The notes: generated by a model from the sequence alone, not told the origin. A DNA stretch of 64,000 nt from Martinezella lusitana (GCF_900094565.1 NZ_FMAF01000025.1:1-64000), one strand, 5' to 3'; shown: positions 1 to 9,063, numbered from the stretch's first letter. Numbers and translations: made by a program.

Positions 1-262
1 TGTCGCCATCGTAAGCTTCTGATATTGCGTTGAGAATACGCTCCCAGTGCCCAGCATGGCGCCACCGGTTGAAGCGATTTACGCAGGTGGTATAGGGACC
101 ATATCGAGCCGGGATATCCGCCCAGGGCGCACCCGTTCTCAGTCGCCAGAAGATACCATTCAGCACCCGCCGATCATCAACCCTCGCCTTGCCGCGTACC
201 TTCGTTGGAAGAAGCGGTTCAATCACCGACCATTCGAAATCCGTCAAATCAAAGCGAGCCAT
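1..262 (-). mobile_element. IS5-family transposase, N-terminal part (cut by window edge)
   Basis: Reading leftward from an ATG at 262, the frame stays open to the window edge and gives about 87 residues. It starts MARFDLTDFEWSVIEPLLP and continues with a DDRRVLNGIFWRLRTG stretch and a GPYTTCVNRFNRW stretch. These are the N-terminal hallmarks of the small IS5-family (IS427-like) transposases of rhizobia. The DDE catalytic core would lie outside the window, so I cannot tell whether the element is intact. I did not identify the terminal inverted repeat with confidence; it should lie within about 100 bases to the right of the start. Confidence 0.85.
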
Positions 263-426
263 CACTGCCTCCAAATCAACGGAAGCAGTGAATCACAATC
301 CATTAAAAACAAAAACTATTTTATGGGTATGTGACCTAGGCCAGGATCTCTACCCTTCAATATTCTTTGTATAGGTTGCTATTAGCACCCATTTGGAAAT
401 AGCTTCTCGCGCGTCTGGAGATTGCG

Positions 427-810
427 ATGAACCTTAACCAAGTCACTGTGACGATGCCCGATCTGGATGAAGGATGGCGTTTCTACTGCGCACTCGGTCT
501 TGTTCCCATCGTGGATGCGAGACCCAACTATGTTCGATTTATTTGCCCTGACGGCGACAGCACTTTTTCGCTACATAAGGGCGAAGCGGCTGGCAATGGC
601 ACCACGATCTATTTCGAATGTGATGACGTTGATACTCAGTACGAAAACCTCGTTGCCGCGGGCATAACCTTTTCGTCGCCGCCCCAAGATCAAAGCTGGT
701 TGTGGCGCGAAGCAGAGTTGTTTGACCCTGGCGGAAACCGCATACTTCTGTATTTTGCCGGACAAAATCGGATCAATCCGCCATGGCGAATTCGCCCCTC
801 CAACCCGTAG
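427..810 (+). CDS. VOC (glyoxalase/bleomycin-resistance fold) protein
   Basis: A 127-residue protein with the single-module vicinal-oxygen-chelate pattern. It opens with a beta strand (NLNQVTVTMPDLDEGWRFY), has a central IYFECDDVDTQYENLVAAG segment, and ends with an ELFDPGGNRILLYF strand that carries the typical DPxGN turn and a metal-ligand-like Glu. Such small VOC proteins act as dimers on varied substrates (glyoxalase, dioxygenase or antibiotic-binding roles), so the substrate cannot be assigned. The gene stands alone between the IS5 fragment and the leftward nucleotidyltransferase gene. The start at 427 follows a weak GGAG motif (417-420). Confidence 0.8.
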   Translation: MNLNQVTVTMPDLDEGWRFYCALGLVPIVDARPNYVRFICPDGDSTFSLHKGEAAGNGTTIYFECDDVDTQYENLVAAGITFSSPPQDQSWLWREAELFDPGGNRILLYFAGQNRINPPWRIRPSNP

Positions 811-1035
811 CATCTGGACGGGTTGGCCCCAAAAGAATCATCGCATTGGATAAACCGACGGCGGGCTTGGCATATGCTAGATGTCCGGCACTCGCCCATG
901 GTTGGCAGCTCTGGTCGATCGAATTGAACAGAGAGGTGTGCATAAGCGCTCGCTTAGAGCTGATTGTTCGGTTGAGGATTCCAATTTTCAACCCTGACGT
1001 GGCGGTCTTAAATGGACGCGAACCGCTGACCACGT

Positions 1036-2130
1036 CTATTCTCCAAACGGAAGTTCAACTTCTTCGCGGTTTCTTTTTGCGCCCTCGATCAGGACCATCT
1101 TGAACCGCTCGGCATCTTGTGCCGGCAGCATTCCCGCCCCTGTTCGAATACCTTCTTGCCACGCAGGCCCGCGCTCCCATGCTTCGTTGTAGACGAGCGC
1201 CAAGTCGGCAGATCGCCTTGTCTGCTGTAGGGCTTCAAAGAGCAGCGCAGCTTGACGAACGTCCTTCTCTCGCTTCGCTGGCCCCTGCCCGTCAGTGTTT
1301 CTGCGGCTGGCGACAATGAGCTTGTGGACCGCATACCGGGACGGGTCGGGGACGACGACTGGGACACCGCTTCGGTGGAGCAGCATTGTCCTGACGGGCT
1401 CCCTTATGAGGAAGTCGAGAAAGCGTAGCGGATCCGCGCTGGCGCCGCCAAGGGCAGGCATCGTTGCCGGCTGGTCGACGTACTCATCCGAACCACGATT
1501 CGATGTCAGGAACTCAACCCTGTAGCCCTCGGCATTCTGAAAGGCCGACGAGGCCACGGATCCCGATCGATGTGGAACTGGACGGAAGCTGGCGTCGACG
1601 CCCTGCAGCAGCTCAAGGATCGGCGGCAGACTATCTTCAACCTCCCGACTGATGGCATAATCCTGAGCGATGTCAGCATCGCCGGTCAGGATCGCGGCCA
1701 TGGGAAGGCGGACGCCAAGTAGTCCCGAATAGCACTGAAAGGCCACCGTCCCGATGAGAACACCCCGGAGTCGAAAGAGACCGCCATCGGCAAGAGCCTC
1801 AACGATGTCGCCTGACATGGCGTCAGGGGCGATCATACCGCCGTCGCGTGTCAGGGTATTTACCAAGCGTCTGCGAGCGCGTAGGTCATCCTTGTCCCGC
1901 TTATGATCAGCTACGCGCTGCGCGATAACCGGATCTTCAGCAGGACCGACGTAACGACGTTTCGTGCCGCCGTGTCCGTCCGGGATGTCGAAGTACCAAT
2001 ATTTGCGCCCTTTGATGTTCGCCGGGGTGAACCGACCCTCCGGAGGGAAATCGGCTGTCCATGCGGCGTCGAGCGAGCGCTGACCGAGCTCGGCGAGCAT
2101 CGTCTGGTACATGAGGTCGATGGACTTCAT
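1036..2130 (-). CDS. GSU2403-family nucleotidyltransferase-fold protein
   Basis: About 364 residues from an ATG at 2130. A longer in-frame start at 2196 exists but would run through the palindrome at 2142-2180, and only the 2130 start has a GGAG ribosome site just upstream. The middle of the protein has the nucleotidyltransferase core: a small-residue turn (GTVAFQCYSGLLG) followed by the acidic pair in TGDADIA, matching the NTP_transf_8 (GSU2403) family. A conserved C-terminal half follows (RYAVHKLIVASRRN, EKDVRQAALLFEAL). The family's role is not settled; it resembles the toxin or modifier partner of some two-gene modules, but no antitoxin-like partner is recognisable here. It appears to be a single-gene unit. 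Confidence 0.75.
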   Translation of the reverse strand: MKSIDLMYQTMLAELGQRSLDAAWTADFPPEGRFTPANIKGRKYWYFDIPDGHGGTKRRYVGPAEDPVIAQRVADHKRDKDDLRARRRLVNTLTRDGGMIAPDAMSGDIVEALADGGLFRLRGVLIGTVAFQCYSGLLGVRLPMAAILTGDADIAQDYAISREVEDSLPPILELLQGVDASFRPVPHRSGSVASSAFQNAEGYRVEFLTSNRGSDEYVDQPATMPALGGASADPLRFLDFLIREPVRTMLLHRSGVPVVVPDPSRYAVHKLIVASRRNTDGQGPAKREKDVRQAALLFEALQQTRRSADLALVYNEAWERGPAWQEGIRTGAGMLPAQDAERFKMVLIEGAKRNREEVELPFGE

Positions 2131-2141
2131 TAGCTCGACTC

Positions 2142-2180
2142 CGAGCGTTATACTTTTTTTCAAAAACAGTATAACGCTCG
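2142..2180. promoter_or_regulatory. 39-bp near-perfect palindrome in front of the nucleotidyltransferase gene
   Basis: The arms CGAGCGTTATACT (2142-2154) and AGTATAACGCTCG (2168-2180) are exact reverse complements. Inside them a T-run (2156-2160) faces an A-run (2162-2166), so almost the whole 39 bp is self-complementary. The right end of the gene's likely start codon (2130) is only 11 bases away, and the GGAG ribosome site lies between. An operator for autoregulation or another dimeric repressor is the simplest reading; a transcript hairpin blocking translation is the alternative. Confidence 0.6.
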
Positions 2181-2386
2181 AGAGGACAGCTCGCAAGATA
2201 GGATGCGAGCTCTATCTCCTTGAAAGGATAGGAACTAACGACCCAGTAATCGCCTTCGGAGCTTACCTCCAGCCCCATTCGCGATCATGCACATGAAATC
2301 AGTAGCGACAGAGAATCCTGGCAAACGGTCTTCCAAGCCTTGATCATCAATGCGCATCGATCTAACGAGGCGCGTCAGAAGTTCTA

Positions 2387-2674
2387 GTACGTGACAACAA
2401 CGTTGAGCAAGCGCTCCGTTTTTTGAAAAAGAAGTTGCAGCGCGAGGGCGTTTTCCGCGAGGCCCGACTTCGGGAGCGTTTTGAAAAGCCCTCCGAAAAA
2501 CGTGCTCGCGAAAAGGCTGAGGGTATCAGGCGTGTCCGCAAACTCGCTCGCAAAAAGCTTGAGCGGGAAAGCGGTATTTCGAGCCCCAAAAAGCTGAGCG
2601 CCTCTGCTCGCTGGGGTGTCGGTTATGGATGGCCTGCGCTTCAGAAAACATCGAGTATGATGCGCCGTCATTGA
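2387..2674 (+). pseudogene. rpsU: Divergent 30S ribosomal protein S21 copy lacking a start codon
   Basis: The reading frame from 2381 encodes VLVRDNNVEQALRFLKKKLQ and then REGVFRE, EKPSEKRAREKAEGIRRVRK and LARKK, which is unmistakably bacterial S21. S21 normally begins Met-Gln-Val-Leu-Val-Arg-Asp. Here the codons in the Met and Gln positions are TCA and GAA, a stop lies at 2363-2365, and no ATG, GTG or TTG is in frame before the conserved N-terminus. The first in-frame TTG (2423) would delete the first beta strand. The C-terminal tail, about 30 residues with Trp and Gly, is also unlike ordinary S21. It is probably a decaying paralogue, the functional rpsU being elsewhere; an unusual start codon cannot be excluded. 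Confidence 0.7.
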
Positions 2675-2851
2675 CGGAATAGGAGCCGATCCATGACGAT
2701 TTCAATTTTGGGCATCGCTGGAATGCACAACGATAGTCCTGCGGTTTCCGATACCGATCGAACGCCGACCGTATAGCAGCACAAGCTCCCCCTACTACCC
2801 ACTTTCAAGCAGGTAACGACAGGCGACAACGCCCGTGACGTTCGATCACAT

Positions 2852-3952
2852 CTATCCACGCGAGAGAGTCGCGCCTGTCGCCACGTCAAACAAGTGCATC
2901 TGGTTCATATTGAACGACAGTGGCATCGCCGTCTGAGGCCTAGGTCCGCTTTCCGGGTCGATGCGGGCGCACAGGTTGGCGTCGCCGATGGAAAAATAGA
3001 CCATGGTCTCCGGACCAAGAGGCTCTACCAGATCGATCCTCGCCTCAACGTCTGCAAAGCCTGGGCGCTGTTGACGATGGCTAATCGATTCTGGCCGTAT
3101 ACCGAAAATGACTGATTTTCCAGCATGGCGCGCATACTCGTTGACGCGCGCATCGGGAACCAGAAGCTCGGCGCCGTCCGCCAGAGCGACGGCAACTCCC
3201 CCGCGGCTCGAAACCAAATGCGCCGGAAGGAAATTCATCGACGGCGAGCCGATGAAGCCGGCGACGAACTGGCTGACCGGGCGGTGATAGAGTTCCTGCG
3301 GCGGCCCCGCCTGTTCGATGGCGCCGCCATTCATCACCACAACGCGGTCGGCCATGGTCATGGCTTCGACCTGGTCGTGAGTGACATAGACCGTCGTGGT
3401 TGGGAGTACCTGGTGCAGTCGCTTGATCTCCGTACGCATCTGAACGCGGAGCTTCGCATCGAGGTTCGACAACGGCTCGTCGAAGAGGAAGACCTTAGGA
3501 TTGCGCACGATCGCCCGCCCCATCGCGACGCGCTGGCGCTGGCCACCGGAAAGCTGGCCCGGACGCCTGCTCAGGAGTTCGCCGATATGCAGCGTTTCGG
3601 CAGCGCGGGCGATACGCGCATCGATCTCGCCTTTCGCCAGCTTCTGCTGCTCCAGGCAGAAAGAGATGTTTTCACGCACCGTCATGTGCGGATAGAGCGC
3701 ATAGTTCTGGAACACCATGGCGATATCGCGCTTTCCAGGCCCCAGGCGATTCACGACCTGGTCGCCAATGACGATATCGCCCGCCGTAATATGTTCGAGA
3801 CCCGCGATCATGCGCAACGTGGTCGATTTTCCGCAGCCTGACGGCCCCACGAAAACCACGAATTCATTATCCTCGATTTCAAGGCTGATGCCCCGGACGG
3901 CTTCATAGATGCCGTAGGATTTGACGACGCTTTTCAGTTCCAGTCGTGCCAT
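2852..3952 (-). CDS. Sugar ABC transporter ATP-binding protein (MalK/UgpC type)
   Basis: A 366-residue ATPase of the CUT1 sugar-importer class. It has Walker A GPSGCGKST (36-44), a Q-loop Gln near 82, the signature LSGGQRQRVAMGRAI (from 134), Walker B VFLFDEP (154-160) and the D-loop SNLDAKLR. A C-terminal TOBE/OB regulatory region of about 130 residues follows, as in MalK, MsmK and UgpC. It would power the importer formed by the two permeases and the binding protein encoded upstream. It is the last gene of the leftward operon, 9 bases after the GH127 gene. Confidence 0.93.
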   Translation of the reverse strand: MARLELKSVVKSYGIYEAVRGISLEIEDNEFVVFVGPSGCGKSTTLRMIAGLEHITAGDIVIGDQVVNRLGPGKRDIAMVFQNYALYPHMTVRENISFCLEQQKLAKGEIDARIARAAETLHIGELLSRRPGQLSGGQRQRVAMGRAIVRNPKVFLFDEPLSNLDAKLRVQMRTEIKRLHQVLPTTTVYVTHDQVEAMTMADRVVVMNGGAIEQAGPPQELYHRPVSQFVAGFIGSPSMNFLPAHLVSSRGGVAVALADGAELLVPDARVNEYARHAGKSVIFGIRPESISHRQQRPGFADVEARIDLVEPLGPETMVYFSIGDANLCARIDPESGPRPQTAMPLSFNMNQMHLFDVATGATLSRG

Positions 3953-3961
3953 CGTTTTCTC

Positions 3962-5905
3962 CTATGATTCCTGCAGCCAGATCGCCATCGCTCCGGCCTC
4001 GCGATTGGCCCAGAGATGGTAGGGGATCGCCTTGAACGGCCTCTTCTTCAATGCGGGCGGTGCGGTGCGATAAAGCGCATTCTCCCAACCGGCATCTTCG
4101 GCCTCGAGCGCCGTGCCCTCGAGAACTGCAGCACCACCGAGAAGTCCTGCGTCGTAGCGAGCCGAAATCTCCGACGTTGCCGGCAGGCGAAGCCGCTGCG
4201 GCTCGCCGCCAAGATCGGTCTCCTCGACGCAATAGACGACCGGGCCGCGCCGCAAGGCGACGCGTCCGCCATCTTCCGAGACGGCCGGGTGGGCGTAGAT
4301 GCGGTCGACCGGCATCGACAGGCTGATGCGGACTTCGTCGCCGTTCCGCCATTCCCTTGTGATCGCCGCATAACCGTTCGTCACGCATGCGCCGAGATCG
4401 ACGGCCATGCCATTGACGAGGATCTCAGCGCTCCGGCACCATCCGGGGATGCGCAGATGCAAGGTGAAGTGGCTCGGCTGTTCGAGCGCGAGCTGCAGCC
4501 TGATGTCGCCGTCCCAGGGATATTGCGTCTCCTGCTTGAGACGAACGAAGGTGTCTCCGATCATCAGCTCAGCGGAATTGGTGCCATAGAGATGAACGGC
4601 GAGTTCACTATCCTTGGTGGAATAGAAATACTGCCCGAGTGACGTGATGAAGCGGGCGATATTCGTCGGGCAGCAGGGGCAATAATGCCATTTCCAGCGG
4701 CGGTGCTGCCCGTGGCTTTCCAGCACATTTTCATAGAAATAGTGCTCGCCGTCGCGGGAGATGCCAGACAGGGCTCCGTTGAACAGCACGGTTTCCAACC
4801 TGTCGGTGAATTTGCTGTTGAGATCGATCTGGGCCATGCGGTGGCTCCAGAAGCCCAGTGCGACCGCGGCGCATGTCTCGGCATAGGCCGTTTCGTTCGG
4901 CAGATCGAACTCACGGGTAAAACCCTCGTTGGATGCGGACGGACCCAGGCCGCCGGTCACATAGAGCTGCCGGCCGACGAGATTGTCGTACAGGCGTTCG
5001 CAGGCTTCTTTCAGTACCGGATCGCCGTTTTCGACAGCCAGATCCACCATCGCCGAGAAAAGATACATGGCGCGGACCGCATGGCCGACCACCTGTTGCT
5101 GCTCGCGCACCGGCAAGTGAGCCTGGCTATAGGCATATGTCTTGTAGACATAATCTTGCGGATCTTCGCCGCGGTTGCGCGCCTCCTCGTCGTAATAGGA
5201 CGGCATCTGGCCGCGTTCGTCGACGAAATAGGTCGCAAGCTTCAGATGCCGGGGGTCGCGCGTGACGCGGTAGAGCTTGACGAGCGCGAGCTCGATTTCT
5301 TCGTGGGCGTCATAACCTCTCAGCTTGCCGGGCTCCCGGCCGAAGGTGTCAATGATATGGTCGACGGCGCGGATCATGACATCGAGGAAGCGGCCCTTCC
5401 CTGTTGCTTCATAGTAAGCGACGGCTCCTTCGAGCAGATGGCCCATCGAATACATTTCATGCAGGTCACGCAGATTGGTCCAGCGCTTTTCCGGTTCGCG
5501 GCGAATGAACCAGCTGTTGAGATAGCCATCCGCCATCTGACCTTGTTCGAGCTTGGCAACGATATCGTCGATCTTCGCCTCAATCTCGGCGTTGGGATGG
5601 GCCTTCAGCGTGTAGCTAGCAGCCTCGATCCATTTGCCAAAGTCGGAATCGAAAAAGTGCTGCATCGACAGGCCACTCGGCTGGATCGGGCGGACGAGCG
5701 GTCCGGCGGGCCTGTCAAAATCGAGCACTTCCAGGAAGCCCTCTTCCTCCAGCCGCTTGTGCTGGGTGGGAATGGTGACGTTGCGCACCGTTTCGCTCCA
5801 GCCCTGCCAGAAGCCGCCATCGAAGACGACGCTGGAATGATCGGCAGGCAGATAACGCTTGAGGCCTGTGAGCGGTGCCGGTTGAACGCGAGGTGAACTG
5901 GACAT
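3962..5905 (-). CDS. GH127 family beta-L-arabinofuranosidase-like hydrolase
   Basis: A 647-residue protein of the beta-L-arabinofuranosidase (GH127, DUF1680) family. The catalytic set of the Bifidobacterium enzyme HypBA1 can be laid over it at the same spacing: a general acid/base Glu at 327, zinc ligands Glu 343 and Cys 345 (YAETC), and the Cys pair 411-412 in HYCPCCPTN, of which the first would be the nucleophile. There is no signal peptide, so it should act on short arabinosides after uptake. It sits between the permease genes and the ATPase gene of the same operon, which fits a transport-then-hydrolyse scheme. The exact glycoside (plant hydroxyproline-linked arabinan or another beta-L-sugar) is inferred, not shown. 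Confidence 0.9.
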   Translation of the reverse strand: MSSSPRVQPAPLTGLKRYLPADHSSVVFDGGFWQGWSETVRNVTIPTQHKRLEEEGFLEVLDFDRPAGPLVRPIQPSGLSMQHFFDSDFGKWIEAASYTLKAHPNAEIEAKIDDIVAKLEQGQMADGYLNSWFIRREPEKRWTNLRDLHEMYSMGHLLEGAVAYYEATGKGRFLDVMIRAVDHIIDTFGREPGKLRGYDAHEEIELALVKLYRVTRDPRHLKLATYFVDERGQMPSYYDEEARNRGEDPQDYVYKTYAYSQAHLPVREQQQVVGHAVRAMYLFSAMVDLAVENGDPVLKEACERLYDNLVGRQLYVTGGLGPSASNEGFTREFDLPNETAYAETCAAVALGFWSHRMAQIDLNSKFTDRLETVLFNGALSGISRDGEHYFYENVLESHGQHRRWKWHYCPCCPTNIARFITSLGQYFYSTKDSELAVHLYGTNSAELMIGDTFVRLKQETQYPWDGDIRLQLALEQPSHFTLHLRIPGWCRSAEILVNGMAVDLGACVTNGYAAITREWRNGDEVRISLSMPVDRIYAHPAVSEDGGRVALRRGPVVYCVEETDLGGEPQRLRLPATSEISARYDAGLLGGAAVLEGTALEAEDAGWENALYRTAPPALKKRPFKAIPYHLWANREAGAMAIWLQES

Positions 5906-5933
5906 GACAACTCCTTCAGCGGAACAACCGCTG

Positions 5934-6803
5934 TCATTTCACGGCGCCAGCCGTCAGGCCGCGCACGTAGTATCGTTGCAAGAGAAGAAAGAGCAGGATG
6001 CAGGGGACCATTGTCACGGCAATGCCGGCCTGCAGCGCGCCCCAATCGATGATGCCGTAAATGCCCGAGGAAACATTGACCAGCATGATCGGCAGGGTGA
6101 ACTTGTTCTGATCGGAAAGAAAAATCAGCGCCGCCAGGAACTCGTTCCATGAGTTCAGGAAGGCAAACATGGCGATCGTCGCAACCCCAGGCAATGCGAT
6201 CGGCAACATGATCCGCCGCAAAATCGTCGCCTGCGAAGCGCCGTCGATCCGCGCCGCCTCGATCAACGCCTTTGGCACCGCATCGAAGGCATTGCGCATC
6301 ATGAAGACGGAAAAGGGCAGCTGGAACGTCACATAGATCAGCACCAGTCCAAAGAGATTGTTCTGCAGCCGCAAGGCCTTCAGGATCAGGAAGAGCGGCG
6401 TGAGGATCGATTGGAACGGGATCATCATCGTCGCCATGATCAGCACGAAGAGCGCGGATTGCCCCGGAAAGCGGAATTTCGAAAAGCCGTACCCCGCCGG
6501 AACCGATATCAGCACCGTCAACAACACCGTTCCGGTGGCGATCAGCACCGAATTGCCGGCATAGACGTACCATCCGGCTCCGACATGCTCGAGGCGGCGG
6601 TAGTTCTCCAGCGAGAAGGTCTTCGAGAATAGCGCCGCCGGATTGGCAAGCGCCTCGGCCGCAGGCTTGAAGGAATTCGCGAAGGACCACACGATCGGCA
6701 TCACAAAAAAGACGGCAAAGACAAGAGCCACGAGAATGAAGGCGAGATAGCCGAGCCGCTCGCCCGCAGGCTTGGGCGCAAGCTTGTAGTTTAGCCGGTG
6801 CAT
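5934..6803 (-). CDS. Sugar ABC transporter permease, MalG type
   Basis: A 289-residue inner-membrane protein with six predicted membrane segments, the first at about residues 18-40. The EAA loop that docks on the ATPase is clear (EAARIDGASQATILRRIMLP). It forms the permease heterodimer with the MalF-type protein whose stop codon overlaps this start region at 6803, so the two are translationally coupled. It belongs to the leftward operon of binding protein, two permeases, GH127 hydrolase and ATPase. Confidence 0.92.
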   Translation of the reverse strand: MHRLNYKLAPKPAGERLGYLAFILVALVFAVFFVMPIVWSFANSFKPAAEALANPAALFSKTFSLENYRRLEHVGAGWYVYAGNSVLIATGTVLLTVLISVPAGYGFSKFRFPGQSALFVLIMATMMIPFQSILTPLFLILKALRLQNNLFGLVLIYVTFQLPFSVFMMRNAFDAVPKALIEAARIDGASQATILRRIMLPIALPGVATIAMFAFLNSWNEFLAALIFLSDQNKFTLPIMLVNVSSGIYGIIDWGALQAGIAVTMVPCILLFLLLQRYYVRGLTAGAVK

Positions 6804-7756
6804 TAGCCTTCCTCCGGACGCTGGCGAAGAAAGACGAACTGTATCGTGCTGATCGCTACGAGGACGACGAGAAGCGCGAACGAGATCGCCGAACCGTAAC
6901 CCAGGCGATATGACGAGAACGACGCGAGATAAATCGAGAACACCGCCGAGATCGTGCTGTTCTCCGGCCCGCCCTGGGTGATGATGAAGAACTGGTCGAA
7001 GGCCAGCATCGACGAGGTCACGTTCAGCACGAGCGCCAGCACCACCGAATTTCGCATCAGCGGCAACGTGATCCGGCGGAACCGACTCCAGACATTGGCA
7101 CCGTCGATCTTGGCGGCCTCGATCACATCATCCGATATGCTCTGCAGACCTGTCAGCAGGATGATCATGGTGAAGCCCGCCGTCTTCCAGACGACCATCA
7201 GAATGACGACGCCAAGTGCCGGCCAGAAGCTTTGCAGCGGCCTCGGGGCGCTGTCGATAAGCCCCACTCCCCGCAGCAGCTGCGCGAAGACGCCGCTGTC
7301 TGGATTGAGCAGCCACATCCACAATGTCGATGCGGCCCCGAACCCGATGACGACGGGCATGAAGTAGATCGTGCGGAAGAACCCGGCAATGCGAAGCGGC
7401 CGGTCGACAAGCAGCGCGAGCGGGAAAGCCACCAGGAAGATCGCAGCAGTCACCAGCACGGTATAGAGCAGCGTGAAACCCAGGGAATGCCAGAGTTGGA
7501 CGTCGCCCATAAGCTCGGCATAATTGGCAAGGCCGATGAATTTGGTCCGGCCAAGAAGCGGCCAATTGTAGAAGCTCATCCAGATCGTCATCACCAGGGG
7601 GACGAGGAAAAGTACGACGATGAACAGAAGACCCGGCAGGATGAACGCGAGACCAAGCCATCCCTTCGGTTCGGGTTCTCCGCTGGAGATGGCTCGCGTC
7701 TCATTGTGAGGCATCGACGATCTCACGGCTGTTTCCCCTTGGTTGACTATCGACAT
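6803..7756 (-). CDS. Sugar ABC transporter permease, MalF type
   Basis: A 317-residue inner-membrane protein. A hydrophilic N-terminus of about 30 residues is followed by six membrane segments. The EAA loop reads EAAKIDGANVWSRFRRITLP. It pairs with the MalG-type permease immediately downstream. The gene follows the binding-protein gene after about 60 bases and belongs to the same operon, regulated presumably by the divergent LacI protein. Confidence 0.92.
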   Translation of the reverse strand: MSIVNQGETAVRSSMPHNETRAISSGEPEPKGWLGLAFILPGLLFIVVLFLVPLVMTIWMSFYNWPLLGRTKFIGLANYAELMGDVQLWHSLGFTLLYTVLVTAAIFLVAFPLALLVDRPLRIAGFFRTIYFMPVVIGFGAASTLWMWLLNPDSGVFAQLLRGVGLIDSAPRPLQSFWPALGVVILMVVWKTAGFTMIILLTGLQSISDDVIEAAKIDGANVWSRFRRITLPLMRNSVVLALVLNVTSSMLAFDQFFIITQGGPENSTISAVFSIYLASFSSYRLGYGSAISFALLVVLVAISTIQFVFLRQRPEEG

Positions 7757-7815
7757 GTTCGGTCAGAAAGGCAGGGCGTGTTCGAACGCCCTGCCGAAAT
7801 CGCGGGCGACACCAC

Positions 7816-9063
7816 TCAGTTCGGATTGGTCCGCTTGAGAATGCGGGTAAAATCGGCCTGTGTCTTGGCGATCGTTGCATCGACATCGTCGCCGAAGATC
7901 GTGCCTTGAATCAGGTTGAGGAAGGGACCGGTGCGGCTGACGAAAAGCTCATCCGAGGAGAAGGTGTAAGGCGTGCGTGCCTTGGCGAGAATGTCGTAGG
8001 CGACGAGATTGCGCTTGTCGAATTTCGCATAGGCTTCGGCGGCCAGATCGGTGCGCGACGGCATGCCCGATTCCTGGGTAATGTAGACCTGCTGCTCGGG
8101 TTGCATATAGAAATTGACGAAGTCGAGCGCGACCTTCTTCTTTTCCGGGCTGATGCCCTTGATGAGCGCAAGCGTGTCACCACCCGCGAAGCTCGATTCA
8201 CCGCCCTTCGGCCCCGGGATCGGCGCGACGTTGAACTTTACATCCGGATATTTGCTGGTCAGCAGGTTGACGATGTAGGAGCCGGTCATCAGGATCCCGA
8301 CCTTGCCCGAAGCGAACGCTTCGACGGCATTGTTGCCGTTGCCGGAACGGGATGTGGGATGGATCGCACCCGCCTTCCACATATCGCGGTAAGCTGCGAT
8401 CGTCTCGCGCAGCGCCGGTGTATCGACGGTTGCTGCACGGCCATCATCGCTCAGCACGTCGGCATTTGCGGCCCAGAGATGCGGCAGGAAGTCATAGATC
8501 AGCCAGCTTCCCGAATTGGCCACGAAATAAAAGCCATAGGTCTCGTTGCCGAGCGCCGTGATCTTCTTGGCGTCAGTGGCGATTTCCTCCAGCGATGCCG
8601 GCGCCTTGTTGGGGTCGAGACCGGCCTTTGTGAAGAGATCGGTGTTGTAGGCGATAATCGACGCATCCGGCAGTGCCGGCACGCCGTAGATCTTGCCGTC
8701 ATAGGTGGCAAGCCGGATATGGGACGGGCTCATCGCCTGGGAATATGGCAGGCCTTTCACAAAGTCGGTGATATCCTCCAGACCATCAGCCGCGGCAAAG
8801 GTCGGAAGGTAGATCAGGTCGAGCACGGCGCTGTCAGGAGCCGCGCCGCCGGCAATAGCGGCGCCGAGCTTCGGAACCATCTGCTCAGCCGTGATTTGGG
8901 TCACGTTGATCTTGTCGGAATGCGATGCGTTGTACTTGTCGGCCAGCCCCTGAAGCACGGCGCCGGACGAGGTGCGTACCCAAAGGGTGATGTCGGTAGC
9001 ATTGGCGAGCGTCGCGCTGGCCAGAAGCGAAAGCGCAGAAAGCGTCAACTTTAACTTGAACAT
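7816..9063 (-). CDS. Extracellular sugar-binding protein (ABC family 1)
   Basis: A 415-residue periplasmic binding protein. It has an N-terminal Sec signal peptide (hydrophobic core LTLSALSLLASATLANA, cleavage after the second Ala-x-Ala) and the family-1 fold pattern: ITLWVRTSSG at the mature N-terminus, a YGVPALPDASIIAYNTDLF central segment and a GKVGILMTGSYIV hinge segment. It would capture an oligosaccharide and deliver it to the two permeases. It is the first gene of the operon, and its start lies about 110 bases from the LacI operator region. Confidence 0.92.
   Translation of the reverse strand: MFKLKLTLSALSLLASATLANATDITLWVRTSSGAVLQGLADKYNASHSDKINVTQITAEQMVPKLGAAIAGGAAPDSAVLDLIYLPTFAAADGLEDITDFVKGLPYSQAMSPSHIRLATYDGKIYGVPALPDASIIAYNTDLFTKAGLDPNKAPASLEEIATDAKKITALGNETYGFYFVANSGSWLIYDFLPHLWAANADVLSDDGRAATVDTPALRETIAAYRDMWKAGAIHPTSRSGNGNNAVEAFASGKVGILMTGSYIVNLLTSKYPDVKFNVAPIPGPKGGESSFAGGDTLALIKGISPEKKKVALDFVNFYMQPEQQVYITQESGMPSRTDLAAEAYAKFDKRNLVAYDILAKARTPYTFSSDELFVSRTGPFLNLIQGTIFGDDVDATIAKTQADFTRILKRTNPN

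Noticed and set aside
47..334. Plus-strand reading frame at the left edge
   Set aside because: The opposite strand encodes a clear IS5-family transposase over the same bases, so this frame is a shadow.
1937..2278. 113-residue minus frame starting MGLEVSSEGDYWVVSSYPFK
   Set aside because: Its first 50 residues look protein-like, but it runs through the palindrome and then in a shadow frame of the nucleotidyltransferase; no family seen.
2693..2776. 27-residue frame with a good GGAG site (MTISILGIAGMHNDSPAVSD...)
   Set aside because: Too short to judge, no family recognised, and it lies between a pseudogene and the end of the ABC operon; possible leftover only.
4685..5896. 403-residue plus frame inside the GH127 region
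   Set aside because: The GH127 catalytic residues are on the opposite strand over the same bases; this is a shadow of a GC-rich gene.
7906..9054. 382-residue plus frame opposite the binding-protein gene
   Set aside because: The minus strand has a signal peptide and family-1 binding-protein motifs; the plus frame has none.
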